Shown in pieces: positions 10,960-22,869 of a stretch of DNA of 64,000 nt. Origin of the DNA: Branchiostoma floridae. Taxonomy: Eukaryota > Chordata > Leptocardii > Amphioxiformes > Branchiostomatidae. The position numbers were made by a program, and so were the translations under genes. The first letter of the stretch is position 1, and the number at the start of each line of letters is the position of its first letter. The stretch is from assembly GCF_000003815.2 (NCBI RefSeq), contig NC_049983.1, positions 8,128,576-8,192,575 on the forward strand, in the 5' to 3' direction. The notes under the pieces are model-generated. The model searched no databases, had not been told where the DNA came from, and saw nothing but the letters and a program-made list of their open reading frames with translations.

Positions 10960-11190
10960 CAAGGTGGTATCTCACTGCACTTGGTGCACAGGTGTGGCAC
11001 TGCGGGATTCGCTCACCGCGACACTGTTGTGTTATTTTCGCCAATTTATTTATAATTCAGATATTACGTAATACGTTAAAGTATGACTTAGAAGACAACA
11101 AAATACAAAAAGATACAGAAAATTCATTCTTTTTCTTTGAAAATTGTTGAGCAATCTTTCGAACCGCGCAGTGCCACACCTTTAAATTTC
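10960..11190. mobile_element. Truncated relative of the TTA-flanked foldback family
   Basis: The left end aaggtggtatctcactgcac is nearly identical to the element at 7456, followed by gtggcactgcgggattcgc and a tgttattttcgccaattt segment shared with 18175-18195. The inverted right arm survives only as gaaccgcgcagtgccacacc at 11160-11179. The outer right terminus is missing. Confidence 0.55.
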
Positions 11191-11669
11191 ATAAATGTTT
11201 TTGGCCAATTTTTATTCATTTTGCCCACGCCCGCATCAATTTTGCAGTTCTCAGAGTATGCCACCCATATAATCACATCAATATGGCCTAATGAACGAAT
11301 CATTTCAGCACCAATTATAAGGATGTTCGAAATTTCCTCAGAGACCATCATCACATTTGTAAACGAGAACGAGCAAATTGGTACTTACAGTGCTGTTGCT
11401 TCTCATTGCTCACTTGTTGCTTAGGTAATTCAGATGCTGGTCCTTCATTACATCGACTGAATTGACGTCTTTACTAAATTAACACCTCATAACTACATTG
11501 TTACACCGATGATGCAACATGCTATACCAATGATCGTAACTCAACCGCTTTTGTTAAGTCGACAATAACGATGGAATATTTTTTTATGTTTCGTAAAAAA
11601 TAGAGATGTCATTTTTACGGAAAGCATTTAATTGAATGGTTGACCATGAACAATAATTGTTGCACAGAT

Positions 11670-11746
11670 AATTCATTCATTCATCCATCCATTCATTCAT
11701 TTATTCTTCCATTCCTTCCCTCCCCCATTCATTCATTCATTCGTTC
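11670..11746. repeat. (ATTC)n/(CATC)n microsatellite
   Basis: Imperfect tetranucleotide array of attc with catc and cttc variants. Confidence 0.85.
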
Positions 11747-11977
11747 TTTCAGTTATACTTAACACATATTCTGTAAAAAGGGTAAATTAATGCATACTCT
11801 TCTCTTATCAAAATGAAAGCTCATCGTGTTATGATGGGAGCTAATCAGATATCCAATGAAGACCAACCACACCAAATAAGTCGGCCCTAGAATTCGTATT
11901 GCGAACGCACTTCGTGGTTCTGGGCCATCAGTGTAAAACGTTTCATTCAAGACGCACCCTTCTCATCACATTAAACA

Positions 11978-12170
11978 CCAATTCACTTTTATCCGCGGGG
12001 TAACCTATATCCGTTGGGCATTTAGGGATTTCAAGTCGACGGATAGTGGTTTAAAATTGAGATATTCTCAATATTTTAGTTGAAACTACCGTCCGTTAAC
12101 TTGCTATCCCTGAACACCTTGTCTTTGAAAACAACGAATATAGGTTACCCCGTGGATAAAGGTGAACTAG
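11978..12170. mobile_element. Inverted-repeat element (CTAGTTCACC family), copy 2
   Basis: The left end (ccaattcacttttatccgcg, then gggtaacctatatccgttg) is matched in reverse by the right end ggataaaggtgaactag at 12154-12170. The internal caatatttta/gacggatagtgg region resembles copy 1 at 2338-2745. Confidence 0.65.
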
Positions 12171-12258
12171 CGTTCCTAAGAAGTTACAAAATTTATCCTG
12201 CCGTCGTCACGCCTTGCAACTTCCTCGGGAAAGGTATATGAAGAACCTAGTTGTAGTC

Positions 12259-12471
12259 TAGACTCCGTTGCAGTCTACGAACGGGGCTGGTTTTTATGGG
12301 GGGGGGGGGCATTGGTTCGCGATTTTCAACGTTGGCTAGGTTATCTTGTGCCGCGAAAAGGATTTTGCCGAGGAAGGGAGTTTGCCGTGAAAGGGAGTTT
12401 TGCCCCGTCCCGTCAAAATCGCCCCCCCCCCAATACAAACCAGCCCCGTTCGAAGACTGCAGCGGAGTCTA
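12259..12471. mobile_element. Mutator-like foldback element with 9-bp target duplication
   Basis: The terminal inverted repeat TAGACTCCG[TC]TGCAGTCT runs on through cgaacggggctggttt. A perfect 9-bp direct repeat, GTTGTAGTC, flanks it at 12250-12258 and 12472-12480. Duplications of 9-11 bp are typical of the Mutator superfamily. The core carries G and C homopolymers and no transposase. Confidence 0.7.
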
Positions 12472-12646
12472 GTTGTAGTCATTCCTGGCATATCAAATTA
12501 CCCGATGGCTTCTCAGACGAGGTGATCAATATCTTGACGACCCATAAACGCTTGATGGCTCCGGTGTGAATAAGACCAGTTATTAAAGGGATTTGTGAAC
12601 AGTGAGTGTGTACGGCTCCCACTGTATCGATCATGGGTGCCATTCT

Positions 12647-13184
12647 CAGGGACTGAAAGGAACGACGGATATCCTCTTTAATCTTTAATGAAAAGACATA
12701 CAGTTTGTTCTAGGTTCACAATCTGTTAATGTGCGTTATAATTTTTCATTTGCAATCAGATTTCGCGCATGAATTTTCATCAATGACTATGAAATTTTAT
12801 AAGCAATATGAATACAAATTTTAGCAAACGATAATCTTATGAAGCATTGCCTTGCTATCACTGGATTTTTTTAACAATTCAGGGACTGAAAAGAACGATG
12901 GACATCCTTTTTAATCTTTAATGAAAAGAGAAGGGACTTTCATAGCATTACTTGGACATATTCACGTTGACATTGCATTCAATTTGTAGATATACAATTT
13001 GTTCTAGGTTCATTGTCTGTTAATGTACGTTATTATTTTGTCACTTGTAATCAGCTTTCGCGCATAAAGTTGCATCAATGATTGATTATCAAAGATCATA
13101 AACAATACTAGTTAGTTTTAGACGAACGATAAGCTTAATGATATGAATCATCGTCTTGCTATCACAAGATTTTTCTTAATTGCA
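12647..13184. repeat. Diverged tandem duplication of about 240-300 bp
   Basis: The block at 12647-12881 (cagggactgaaaggaacgac, ttgttctaggttcac, gcttgctatcac-like end) recurs at 12882-13184 in the same order, with an extra internal segment of about 60 bp. No coding potential. Confidence 0.7.
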
Positions 13185-13545
13185 GAAGAAGGCTTTCATA
13201 TTTGCCTATTTAATTTGTACTAAATCTACATGTAGATCACAACAGAGCAAAACGCATGATATATGTCAAGGCCGAGATTGCGATCTGAGAGATCACTATC
13301 CGAGTCTCTGTTGACAGAGATCGCAATCAGGATCTCTGCCAAACCATTTGGTGATTTTACCGGTATAATCGGCGATTTTGCCTGCTTAGATACCGATCGC
13401 GTGATCTCTACTGGAAAAATACCCGAGTCTGCTAGACCGTACACGCCATCTCTACGCTGATATCTATATTCAAGCTAGTATGGGTGCATATATTCAGAAT
13501 GTAGATCACGCTTCTTTCTATGGCAGATTTATGTAACATACATTC

Positions 13546-13751
13546 TCATAATTCCACCAGGTGCCATTATACCGCCACCTCAAAAAACGTTGTTATAGAG
13601 GCCTTCTCAAGATTGTCTTCAAACCCTAAATATCTCAATTGTTATTATATTTAAGATATTTAACACTCGGTGTTCAAGACAATCTTGGGAAGACCTCTAT
13701 ACTAACGTTTTTTTTGAGATGGCGATATTATGGCACCCGGTGGAATTATGA
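13546..13751. mobile_element. 206-bp foldback element
   Basis: The left arm tcataattccaccaggtgcc ... tctcaagattgtctt is matched in reverse by aagacaatcttgggaagacc ... ggtggaattatga. Almost the whole element is palindromic. No target duplication could be fixed. Confidence 0.75.
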
Positions 13752-14063
13752 TAGTCGATGTTAAAAGCATAAGAAATACCAATCTGTCGATGATGAGGTC
13801 AATACAGAGGGATAAACTAGATCGTCTTTCGTCTTGGTGTTCGGTTGTTCAGACCCTTCTTAGTGCCTAGTGACACATACACGTAGGTCAGCAGGTTACC
13901 ATGCTGTTACAGTAGCAGAAAGGTATATACATGAAGCCCTTCCCCTTTATCGTCCTCGAGGCGCCTCCTTGAACACGGGATCCCCATTTTACGTCCCCTC
14001 CAAAAGACAATGGCAGCCCCAACCGAGATGGCCTACCCAGGATTGATCCAGGGTCTCTCAGCT

Positions 14064-14482
14064 ACCAATTAATTGGGACGAGATCTGCAGTGGACATACA
14101 GAAGGAAAATGTCCAGACTTTGCATGATGTACAAAATGACCAATAAATTAGTGGACGTACCGACTGACAAGTATCTAATACCAGCCCAAAAAAGAACAAG
14201 AAACAGCCACGATTTCAAGTACCAGAGTTACCAGCCTAGGATTGATGTGTTTAAACATTGCCATCAAAATTCGCATTTTCCCAGAACTATCGTAGAGTGG
14301 AATTTGTTATCACCAAGCACACTAGGGGCATCTTCTCTGGATAGTTTCAAAGAACCCTTGCAGATAGATGTGCAAAAGTTACGTGTGACGGGTCCTTCGG
14401 TGTAATATAACCAGCTGCTGCCGCACCGCATGCCTGCAAAGCTGGTGTGTTACGCCGAAGGACGGTTATACCAGCTATATAT
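14064..14482 (+). pseudogene. CR1/L2-like LINE 3' fragment, ORF2 C-terminus and tail
   Basis: The ORF ending at 14405 contains RLCMMYKMTNKLVDVPTDKY and FPRTIVEWNLLS, typical of the C-terminus of CR1/Jockey-group polymerases (usual form FFPRTIxxWNxLP). The 3' tail, cgccgaaggacggttatacc, recurs at 26494. All upstream RT and endonuclease sequence is missing. It abuts, tail to tail, the minus-strand LINE that starts at 14484. Confidence 0.7.
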
Positions 14483-14649
14483 GAAGAAGTTTATTTGCAA
14501 GTTCTTGCCCGAGGGCTAATTGCAACATGAAACATACAGAGAATATAATAAACATGTATAAAATGAAATACTTTGGTATAGATAACAATGGTGACAAGTG
14601 TAAACGAGTGACTATTCTATCAATGGTATGGACTGCTGAGAGCTACAAT

Positions 14650-15092
14650 CTACGTATTTAGGGTTTGACTTCTTTTCTGGAAGCAGTGGAAGACGAAGCG
14701 TCCCACTTTTTCTATGATGCGTGGGTTATGTGACGTTAACAGCGTTATAGTTTTGTTTTCGTCGGTAAGCGTTTGGAAATTTTTGTGGAATTTGCATGCC
14801 TCTTCAAATAACTCCTTTCTTTCCTGATCGTTAGAGAGGCAGTTAGAAATAAAATGTATTTCGTCTTCCACCGGTTTTGCCATACAATGGTTACAGGTTC
14901 TTTCGCCCACAGGTAGCTTTTTGTACCGCCCTCTCTCAATTTCAAGGGGGTGGGCGCTAATTCTAAGTTTGCACATTGCCGATCTGACCTCGAATTTATC
15001 TAGTAACGTTAAATAAGTTTCCATTGAGTATCCCTTCTTTAGTTTCTTGAAAAATCTTAACTTACCATTATCTGTGGACAGTCTATGGGAAA
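14650..15092 (-). pseudogene. LINE ORF C-terminal region, frameshifted
   Basis: This frame continues the RT polypeptide after the frameshift near 15085-15092. It includes LRISAHPLEIERGRYKKLP and CNHCMAKPVEDEIHFISNC, a C-x2-C...H-x5-C arrangement common at the end of LINE polymerases, and ends HCFQKRSQTLNT. The in-frame ATG at 15024 is internal to the ancestral protein, not a real start. Confidence 0.75.
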
Positions 15093-16099
15093 ATGTCTGA
15101 ATATATATCTTCTAACCTTTTTCTTAACGATGTACATATATGCTTATTGTCTAGCTGTGAATTCATAGAGTTCCATAGGTAAGAGTAACCAGTATTGTCT
15201 AGAATTTCCTTTACGTGTTGTAACCAGTATTTCTTACGGCTGTTATTCGGTAAAGATTGCTGACAGAGTAAAGCGTCTACTTGTAAGGGATGTGTTGAGA
15301 AGTCCAACTGTTTGAGGCGCAGCCAATACTTAACTGTACGTATGGATATATCTATGTCTATTGGGTACATTCCAAGCTCTGCTCTACTAGCTATGTTACT
15401 TGAATTTCTATGTACACCGAGAACATTTTTACAAAAACGGTTCTGTGTAATTTCTGCTGGGCAACTGTCATCTGAATAAGCTTTACCCCAAATCTCACAA
15501 CCATATAATATAATAGGTTTGATACATGTACTAAATAGTTTGAGCAGAGCCTTTGGAGACAGAGATGAATGCATCAGGGATTTCAGACTGAAAATGGCTT
15601 TGCGTGCTTTCAAGGACAGTTGTTTCTTTGCTAGAGAATAGGTACCTGAGGGGGATAACGTCAGGCCTAAGTAAGAATAGGAGGTTGCAATATCTATAGT
15701 ATCTTTACCGAAAGTAAAATTCATGTTTTTGAAGATTCGTCCGAGTTTGTTGAAAATCATAACTTTGGTTTTCTTTAGGTTCACCTGAAGTTTCCATTTC
15801 TCGCAAAATGCATGGAGTTTATCCAGAGCGCATTGTAAACCTGTTTCAGATTCTGAAAACAACACTACGTCGTCAGCATATAGCAGGGAGGATACAAGTA
15901 GATTATGCAGGGAGGGTGGGGCACAGTCAGGGCTGTCTAAATCTTTTACCAGGTCATTTATGAATAAATTGAAAAGGGCAGGGCTGAGGTTACACCCCTG
16001 CCTTACGCCTCTGTCTGTTGTGAATAGGGGTGTCAGACCAGCTGGCGTTTTAACACATGTTTGTGGGTTGCTATACATGGATTTTATTACACTGTACAA
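15083..16099 (-). pseudogene. LINE reverse transcriptase fragment
   Basis: This 338-residue reading frame has canonical RT blocks: DRGVRQGCNLSPALFNLFIN at about 29-48, the catalytic YADD in LLYADDVVLF at about 73-82, WKLQVNLKKTKVMIF and YLGLTLSPSG. The N-terminal fingers and any endonuclease are absent through 5' truncation. The frame stops at 15083, but homologous coding sequence (SHRLSTDNGKLRFFKKLKKG) continues in another frame, so one small frameshift separates RT from C-terminus. Non-functional. Confidence 0.85.
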
Positions 16100-16102
16100 T
16101 AT

Positions 16103-16166
16103 AGATACAGATACAGAACCAGGAGCTCAACTGTGGAATGCTACCAGTTGAGCTACAGGGACATCC
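16103..16166 (-). other. tRNA-like SINE head
   Basis: The minus strand reads GTAGCTCAACTGGTAGCA, a box A match, then GGTTCTGTATC, a degraded box B, and ends in TGTATCTGTATC repeats. It sits exactly at the 5' break of the LINE. It could be a SINE remnant that served as template or target. Low certainty. Confidence 0.35.
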
Positions 16167-16410
16167 CCTCGTCCTCATGTTGAACCCCATTAATTCAGAC
16201 GGACGTCCTTGACAGCGATTCGTTTGCAATAGGCTAACCTTGTCTCATCAGTCACTGAAGACAGAAAACTTCAATTTCCGTGTAGCTAAAAACTGCGGGT
16301 TATTTCTAGTGGCGCCTAAAGATTAGAACGTTCAACATTTGCACGCTTATCTTACTAAGAATTAATCAATGAATAAATAAATAGAATAAATAAAACCTAT
16401 ATTGTCTTTT

Positions 16411-16690
16411 AACCGGTGCAATGATCGAGTGGGTAGAGTGTTTGCCTTGCGGTCTGTAGATCCCGATTTCGTCCCCGGCAGAGTCATACCAAACACTTTA
16501 GAAATAGTACATGCTGGTTCCTCTGCTTAGCACTCAGCACTGAAGAGTTAAACACACACCACTACCAGCGGACTAGCCTTCTGCTATGGTGGCTTACAAT
16601 AGGTGGCCCAAGGGCTACAGAAATGAAGATGGGCGCCACCCCTAAGCATCTGTTACAGTTGTACGGGCAACATTATATTATTTATTTACC
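16411..16690 (+). mobile_element. tRNA-derived SINE
   Basis: The head has box A-like gatcgagtgggtagagtg and box B-like gatttcgtcccc. The body includes gctggttcctctgcttagc and gtggcccaagggctacag. The body recurs inverted at 26180-26290. No protein is encoded; RNA polymerase III transcription would be expected for an active copy. Confidence 0.6.
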
Positions 16691-18103
16691 TTTTACCAAC
16701 ATGAAATAACGTTGCAGCAACGAGCAAATATCATTTGGCCGTCTTCATACGATAGTTTGAAATTGTGGAACGATTTTAACTATTTAGTTAATGTGTATAT
16801 TAGCCCCGTGCGTTTTTCGGTAATAATATCTATGTAGTAATGGCATGTGATGTTCTAGTTCTAAAACATAATAAGTATATGATAAGAAACCGATTTCTTT
16901 ACATATCCACGGGTCTGAACTAGAGTTTTGAGATGAACAAGACATTTTATATCCTCTACGCGTGGTAGTTAGCTTCTCTCAAAAACAACGCCATGGCCTG
17001 CTAGCTACTTTAGTTTCCAGAGCAATCTAAAATGTCACAAAACGCACAATTTCTTTCCATATCCCGGGAAACCACGCAACGTATAGTCAATAAAACGGAA
17101 AGGTTGTTCCCTTAAAAGCACTGTGTCGAGGTGGCGTTTTATATGGCGAATCGTGCCGCTTTCCTGTGGTCAATCGTAAAACTCGACGACGCGCAACAGC
17201 CTGTACTGTCAACCTTTCAGCCAGTGTTGAGAAAAACAAGATGGGAGATCCTCGGCGACAACAAACTTGTTCAGATTCAAGCACCCCTTTTTAAAACTTT
17301 CTTGTAGACTCCATTGTCTTCTTACCTTTCTAGAAGAGAAGAAGAAAATATTCAGTTCATAGCTAAAAAAATATTCAAATTTGGCGCATATGTAAATTAG
17401 TGTATTCTAAACAAACCTAGTCGTGGAGGTATCTCAAGTTCTTCTAAAAGGTGTCCTTCTGGCATTTGTGGCCATCTTCAGAAAGAACATTATTATGTTG
17501 GGCTCCTGTGCCCTGCTATTGAAATCAAATGACCTGCAATTCGGTATGGGAATGCCTATGACATATTCCGCCAGGAATCCATTCACTTTATACACATTAT
17601 ATATATATCACAAAATATCATTAATTTGGGGGATTTTTTTCAGTTAAAAAAAACTTGTCGGGCAAAACACTTGTGGATTACATATTTGGAGCATGACTAG
17701 GCCTTTTACTTCTCAAGCGAATCTCATAATAGGCCTGAACAAAATGTGTCGACCATAAAACGGAAAGGGGAGCTTTACGTACCTAAATCCCCGGGGTAAC
17801 ACCAAACCGAACCGAAACGACTTCTTACGAGGTTCATCATTTCAACATAAAAGATCAGAGCGTTTCTGAAGTGCCCGGCATACGCCCTGCATACCAAGCG
17901 CCTTTGAAAACACGTTGAGTGGGCAAGGAAGTAGATTACAAGATTACAATAAAGAGTTGGTCTCTTTCAAACGGGCCGCAATATGGTTAGACGGCGCCCT
18001 GGGAAAATTGTTTGATTAAACCTTGCGTAAGACTAAGAGGTCAGTGAAGGGAATAAGATAGTGGCGAATGTCAGCATTAGACAATGTGCGTTCTTTTGAA
18101 GCT
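16691..18103. other. Intergenic, no gene recognised
   Basis: No splice-bounded coding exon or clear repeat was identified. Confidence 0.4.
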
Positions 18104-18106
18104 TTA

Positions 18107-19298
18107 AGGCCCCCTCTCACTTGACGTGCGGCACGCTTGCGGCATTGCTGCGTTCGTTCACTGCGGCACTGCTGTGTTAATTTCGCCGATTTTGTCTTGC
18201 ACTCACACTGACGTGCGGCACTGTTGCGTTTCTAAACTAAATGAACATGTTATTGGCAATTGCAGCGTTGTCAATTTATGAAAAATCACTGTAAAATGAT
18301 GAGAATGCCCAAAAATGAGATTTATAATGAAAAGATTTCCCTTATGATAATGAATTATATGATACATATGCTATAAATAACCTTGAACGACTTTTACTGT
18401 AAAGGAAATGACCCAAATGAACGGACACGAACCATATACCAGATTTGAATCGATGTGTACGTTTTGCACCATGTAACGTTATGTGTAATTATGTATTTCA
18501 ATATGTTTATTCACCAATTTTGCAAATTTCTAAAATGAAAATGTTTGATATTTCATACTTATTTTGTATGACGCGGAGTATTTTCATTGTCGGCGGATGG
18601 CTTGCCAGCCTATTGATGTCTAAGTCTATCATATTTGTAAAAAGTGAGAAAAATATGGCCCATCGGTTTGAATGACTGCAATTTTGTATTTTATCGGCGG
18701 CAGGCTACCAGCAATGATTAGCTTGTAACGTTATAACGCAAACGCAAACTCGTTATTATCCAACACAAATAAATTATTTTTGAACGTTGTACGATAATCT
18801 TTTTCTCTACATCCGTAGCTTAATCGATAAACCAGTTACTTATTTTTTGTTTTCAAGTATAAAATACTGACCAATTAAATAAATCAAAAGATGTATTTCT
18901 AAGTTAACTCTGAATACGGATACAAGGTAAGTTTTGTGGAATTCGCAGTGTTTTTACTGGATCGAAAACCACTGTAAAATTATTAGAAATGCATCTAAAA
19001 TAGTTTTTCGGTGATAAAAGGATGTTTACTTTTGATTCTTGGTGTAAAATAGGCAAAATATATCCTTGATACTGTTTGGGGCACTGTTGCGGCACAGTTG
19101 CGGCACTGTTGCGGCATCTTGCCACTTGCGTTATTTTTAAACTTTTTAAAAAACGTCGCGCTTGCTTGCGGCACTTCTAGGTTTGCTTGCGGCACCTCTA
19201 GGTTTGCTTGCGGCACCTCTAGGTTCCGTGGCGGTACATCTGCGTTTTCGAACGCAGCAATGCCGCAAGCGTGCCGCACGTCAAGTGAGAGGGGGCCT
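18107..19298. mobile_element. 1.2-kb inverted-repeat element with TTA target duplication
   Basis: TIRs of about 50 bp (AGGCCCCCTCTCACTTGACG, continuing tgcggcacgcttgcggcattgctgcg) are flanked by TTA at 18104-18106 and 19299-19301, as in PIF/Harbinger elements. Near the right end, a 21-bp unit beginning gcttgcggcacctctaggt repeats three times (about 19162-19224). No transposase or DDE signature is present, so it depends on a helper in trans. The subterminal sequence resembles the short elements at 7456 and 10960. Confidence 0.75.
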
Positions 19299-19329
19299 TT
19301 AGTTAATACAAACCAGATTTCCAGGACTT

Positions 19330-19770
19330 CACTCATTAAATGATTCCCATTGATTATACAAATAAGGTCCTCATTTGCATGACTTGATAATCTTCTCTAC
19401 CCAAATAGTACAAATAGTTCTAAGTATGAAAACTTCATCTCAGCAAAGAAGGCTATTGTACGTAGCCTTTCCGCATAAATCATGTACATGTGACCCTGAT
19501 TTGCATGATTTAGGCCTATTGGAGCTTTTTAACTTCGAGTTCGTGTGAGCTAGGTCGTAACTTGCATAATCGGTATCTACAGACATTCCTTCCTTTCTCA
19601 GTTACACATGTGACAAGTTTGAGAGTCCTTTCATGGGATGCATTTGATTTATAAACATTCCTCGTTAGCTAATTGATACGTATCCTTTATGTCTGCCGTT
19701 ACTCAGGCTATCTTGTATTCACATACCAAAATCGTGACGATCCGTCGCATCGAGTTATGATGTTGGACAT
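19330..19770. repeat. Dispersed repeat (acatgtgacaagtttga family)
   Basis: Blocks such as cagttacacatgtgacaagt, ataaacattcctcgttagct and accaaaatcgtgacgatccg recur at 27240-27900. Non-coding. Confidence 0.55.
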
Positions 19771-22280
19771 AACTCGATGCTGGTTGAAGTTGGTCCGAAA
19801 AACTTCTCTCCCCAACTTTATTTAAACTTTTTCTCAACTCATTCACTTCCCTGACTATCAGATGGCACAATGGCTCACCCAAAATCCGCAGACGATAATC
19901 GTGAAAAACATACTACGCACAAGAAAATCAAGAAGTCGTAGAGCCGGTACAAAGTAATGGTTGTTTATGAAGTTCCTCATTCCTGAGTGAGCCATCGTTA
20001 AAGCTAACAAGCTACTCGGAGTCACCCTCCGTCAGTGCCTACGACATGTCGACAGTTTTCAGGTCTTTCAACTCCAAAAATAAACTAGACAGGCCGCGTA
20101 GGCTACCAGAGAAGAGTATGAACTAGCCTTTGAGTGGCTTGTTATCTGTTAACGATGGTTCAGTTAGGAAAGAGTAACTTCGTAAACAGTCATGACTTTG
20201 GTAACGGCTCCACGACTCATTCACTTTTCTTCACCAGGGAAATTTAAAGAGTTGACAATGTGTTCGTCTTGAAATTACAAGGCAAACTATCGCAGATCTA
20301 ATAGGGACGGGGAGTTGAACAAGTCCCTAGAACGCCGTGGAACGCTGAAAATAAGTACCAGCCACCCCACACACACCGCCATCCCAAAATCATTTTGCAG
20401 TTATGTATGCCAAATATTACATTTGGGTCCTTTTAGTAAATATTTAATGCATACCTACACTAAATCTTAGGTCATTCCGTTGTAACACCAGGGCACAGGA
20501 GTTAAAGATATACACTTTTTTGTCCTTCCTTAGTCAGAAAATTTCCAGAAATGTCATTTCAGTTGGTCCAGAAACTAAAGGGATGAATCGGTTTAATGAT
20601 TAGAAAGGAGAGAAATGAGAAGAAACACCAGGAAAAAACAATATATCTCACTCCCGTGAGTACGGTTTGGACTTAAATATAATATATTCCACTCCCAAAG
20701 ATACAGTATGCCGTATGGTAGAGTGAAATATAATTGCGGCAGAGAATTCGCCACTTTCAAGAGCGGGGTGCAATAGTCGTACATGGTTAGAAGGCGTCTT
20801 GGAAAGAAGTTGTTGGCTCGAACCAATTGCACGTGAGTGGAGGAAATCATATGGTAACAAATATTACCATAAGATGATATGCCTTCGTATTAAGCTTTAG
20901 TAAAACAATAGGTACGAGGAGGCTTTCAATACACCGAAAGAAGCATTCTCATTTTGTAAATTACTCAGTCTATGACTAAATGGTGTCGAAGGCGCCAAAA
21001 AAGTCCAAATGAAGACTTCAATTTCCAAGAACACGGCGTTAAAAACTCGACGTACGAGATAAAATAGACTACAGCGATATTTCATTAAAGCTATAGATAC
21101 TTTTAAGCATTAAAATACGTCCTGTTATACTTCATATTTCATACAGACTGCCACACGAATGCTGTTACCTCGAGCCAGAAAGCCAAAAGACGGAAATTAA
21201 TCCAGAACAGTGTGTAATATAATTTCTACCATGGAATCAAGCAAAGTCCAGAAGTATAAGGGCTATTTCCTTCTGTGCCAAATAAAGACATCACTGTATT
21301 ATCAGCTCGCCACAGAATTTCCTTAATGTGCTGATTTGAAATGATGTTATATATTCCCCTCCGGTTCTTCTCCGGCGGGTGTAATGCGTTTGTGCGTTAG
21401 TACATTTCACAATGTGGAGACTCCCCCCCCCCCTCTCACACACACACAGCAGTATTTTCAGATATCACAACGTAACAGACCGCCCCCCCTCCCTGAAAGT
21501 AGTGTGGTATAATCCGTACACATGAAGGTCAAAAACTTCGATTTGAGACACCCTGTGCGGATTGGGACTTATTTAGCATCAAGTGTTATAACGAGTGATA
21601 AGTTTATGGATAGACTAAGATCTTTACAAAAGACTCTTTATAAACAAAACAAACAAACAAACTCCCAATATTTCATGTAGGTATGAGGTCTTCGATTTCT
21701 TGTTGCTTTCAAAGTAGGAAGTTTGTTCAGGAGATTTCGTAACGCCCTAATTTTCTGCTCTACGCTATTTGCGACAATTTTGATACCTTGAAAAAAAATA
21801 TCCATAGGCCATAAAAAACATGACGTCATACACACGTAGATTCCGGTGTTATCTCAGAGCAAAAACCGGATGAAAAATACCATCACGTTAACTGCTCTTT
21901 AGGGTTGTGTTAATCCACGTGAGTCTCCTGTAGCACGTGTCATTATTTGTTCCAATTAACTGGGAGACGTACCACGTTTCGAATCCTTGTTTTTCCAGCT
22001 TTCGGAAGCGACGTACATGTTTCACTCGTGCTCGAGCAGGTGCCTAGCCTCGAGCACGTTATAACAACCTCATTAGGCCTACGCCACATTTCCAAATTAT
22101 TAGTGAATATTTTTTACATATACATTTCCATTTCTTTTTTTTTTTTTGGTTTCCACTATCAGCCCGGCCGGGCCCCGGTTTGGAAATGGGACGTTAGCCT
22201 TTATACACAGTTTTTGCCGATATCTGTGGAGATGTAGGGAGGGATCTGGAACGTTGGCTGCAGGACACCCGTGGCGCTTG
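19771..22280. other. Intergenic, no gene recognised
   Basis: Only short ORFs without recognisable domains, plus C-rich low-complexity runs at about 21421-21490. No supported gene. Confidence 0.4.
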
Positions 22281-22288
22281 TAGTCATA

Positions 22289-22866
22289 CGAGGGGCGTTC
22301 AATAAGTAATAACTCTGACTCATTTTCCATAGCAGGAGATTAATGAAACTTGGCACAGTTATTAGTCTTTCTCTTCATAGGAAGCACCCAGAGTTATGCA
22401 TTTCTCCCATCGTTTGATGCAGCTCTGGACACCGTTTTTGTAGGACACCCCAGGTTGGTCCTCCAACAGATGCCTCATCAATGGCAGAAGAGGAACGACC
22501 AGGTCTGGGAGCTGTTTCCACAGACTTCCAGCCATGTTTGAATTCAGTATGCCAACGTTTTACAAGGTCATTTGATGGGGCATCATCACCATAAGTTTCT
22601 GTCATTTCATCAAAAGTCTCCTTTGGTGTGCGTCGTTTCAAATACAAAAACCGGATCACTGCGCAAAACTCAACTGGCTCGATTTCACACCTGGTCCATT
22701 TCACACCTAACTCAGTTCAAACACAAGTAAATGAGAAACCACAATTAGTTCAGAACTCTTTTTTGCAACATAAGCTATAGAGATATGAATCATTACACAT
22801 GCAAAATTTCATCTAGATCAGACAACTGGAAGAGGGTCAGAGTTTTTACTTATTGAACGCCCCTCG
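22289..22866 (-). mobile_element. Internally deleted mariner element, copy 1 (578 bp)
   Basis: The terminal inverted repeats CGAGGGGCGTTCAATAAGTA are flanked by TA at 22287-22288 and 22867-22868, the Tc1/mariner signature. The minus-strand ORF (22704-22375) keeps the transposase N-terminal helix-turn-helix (FLYLKRRTPKETFDEMTETY, then LVKRWHTEFKHGWKSVETAP) fused almost directly to transposase C-terminal sequence. The catalytic DDE core is missing. Copy 2 at 57938 is exactly the same length. Confidence 0.85.
22375..22704 (-). pseudogene. Mariner transposase remnant (HTH plus C-terminus)
   Basis: This 109-residue ORF starts MKWTRCEIEPVEFCAVIRFL and has the Mos1-type HTH region, the linker PRPGRSSSAIDEA, and then sequence that matches a mariner C-terminus in other frames (compare KRWEKCITLGGSYEEKD in copy 2). 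About 200 residues carrying the catalytic triad are missing. It might still bind the TIRs, but cannot transpose by itself. Confidence 0.75.
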
Positions 22867-22869
22867 TAA

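Larger units (their letters stand above)
14484..16105 (-). mobile_element. 5'-truncated LINE (non-LTR retrotransposon)
   Basis: The element contains the second half of an RT domain, a C-terminal zinc-knuckle-like region and a 3' tail with tttgcaagttcttgcccgag on the plus strand. The 5' break is at about 16105, where RT homology stops and a GATACA-rich junction begins. Relatives lie at 9145-9390 and 28198-28960. The clade was not assigned. An active copy would encode an endonuclease and the full RT, both lost here. Confidence 0.8.
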
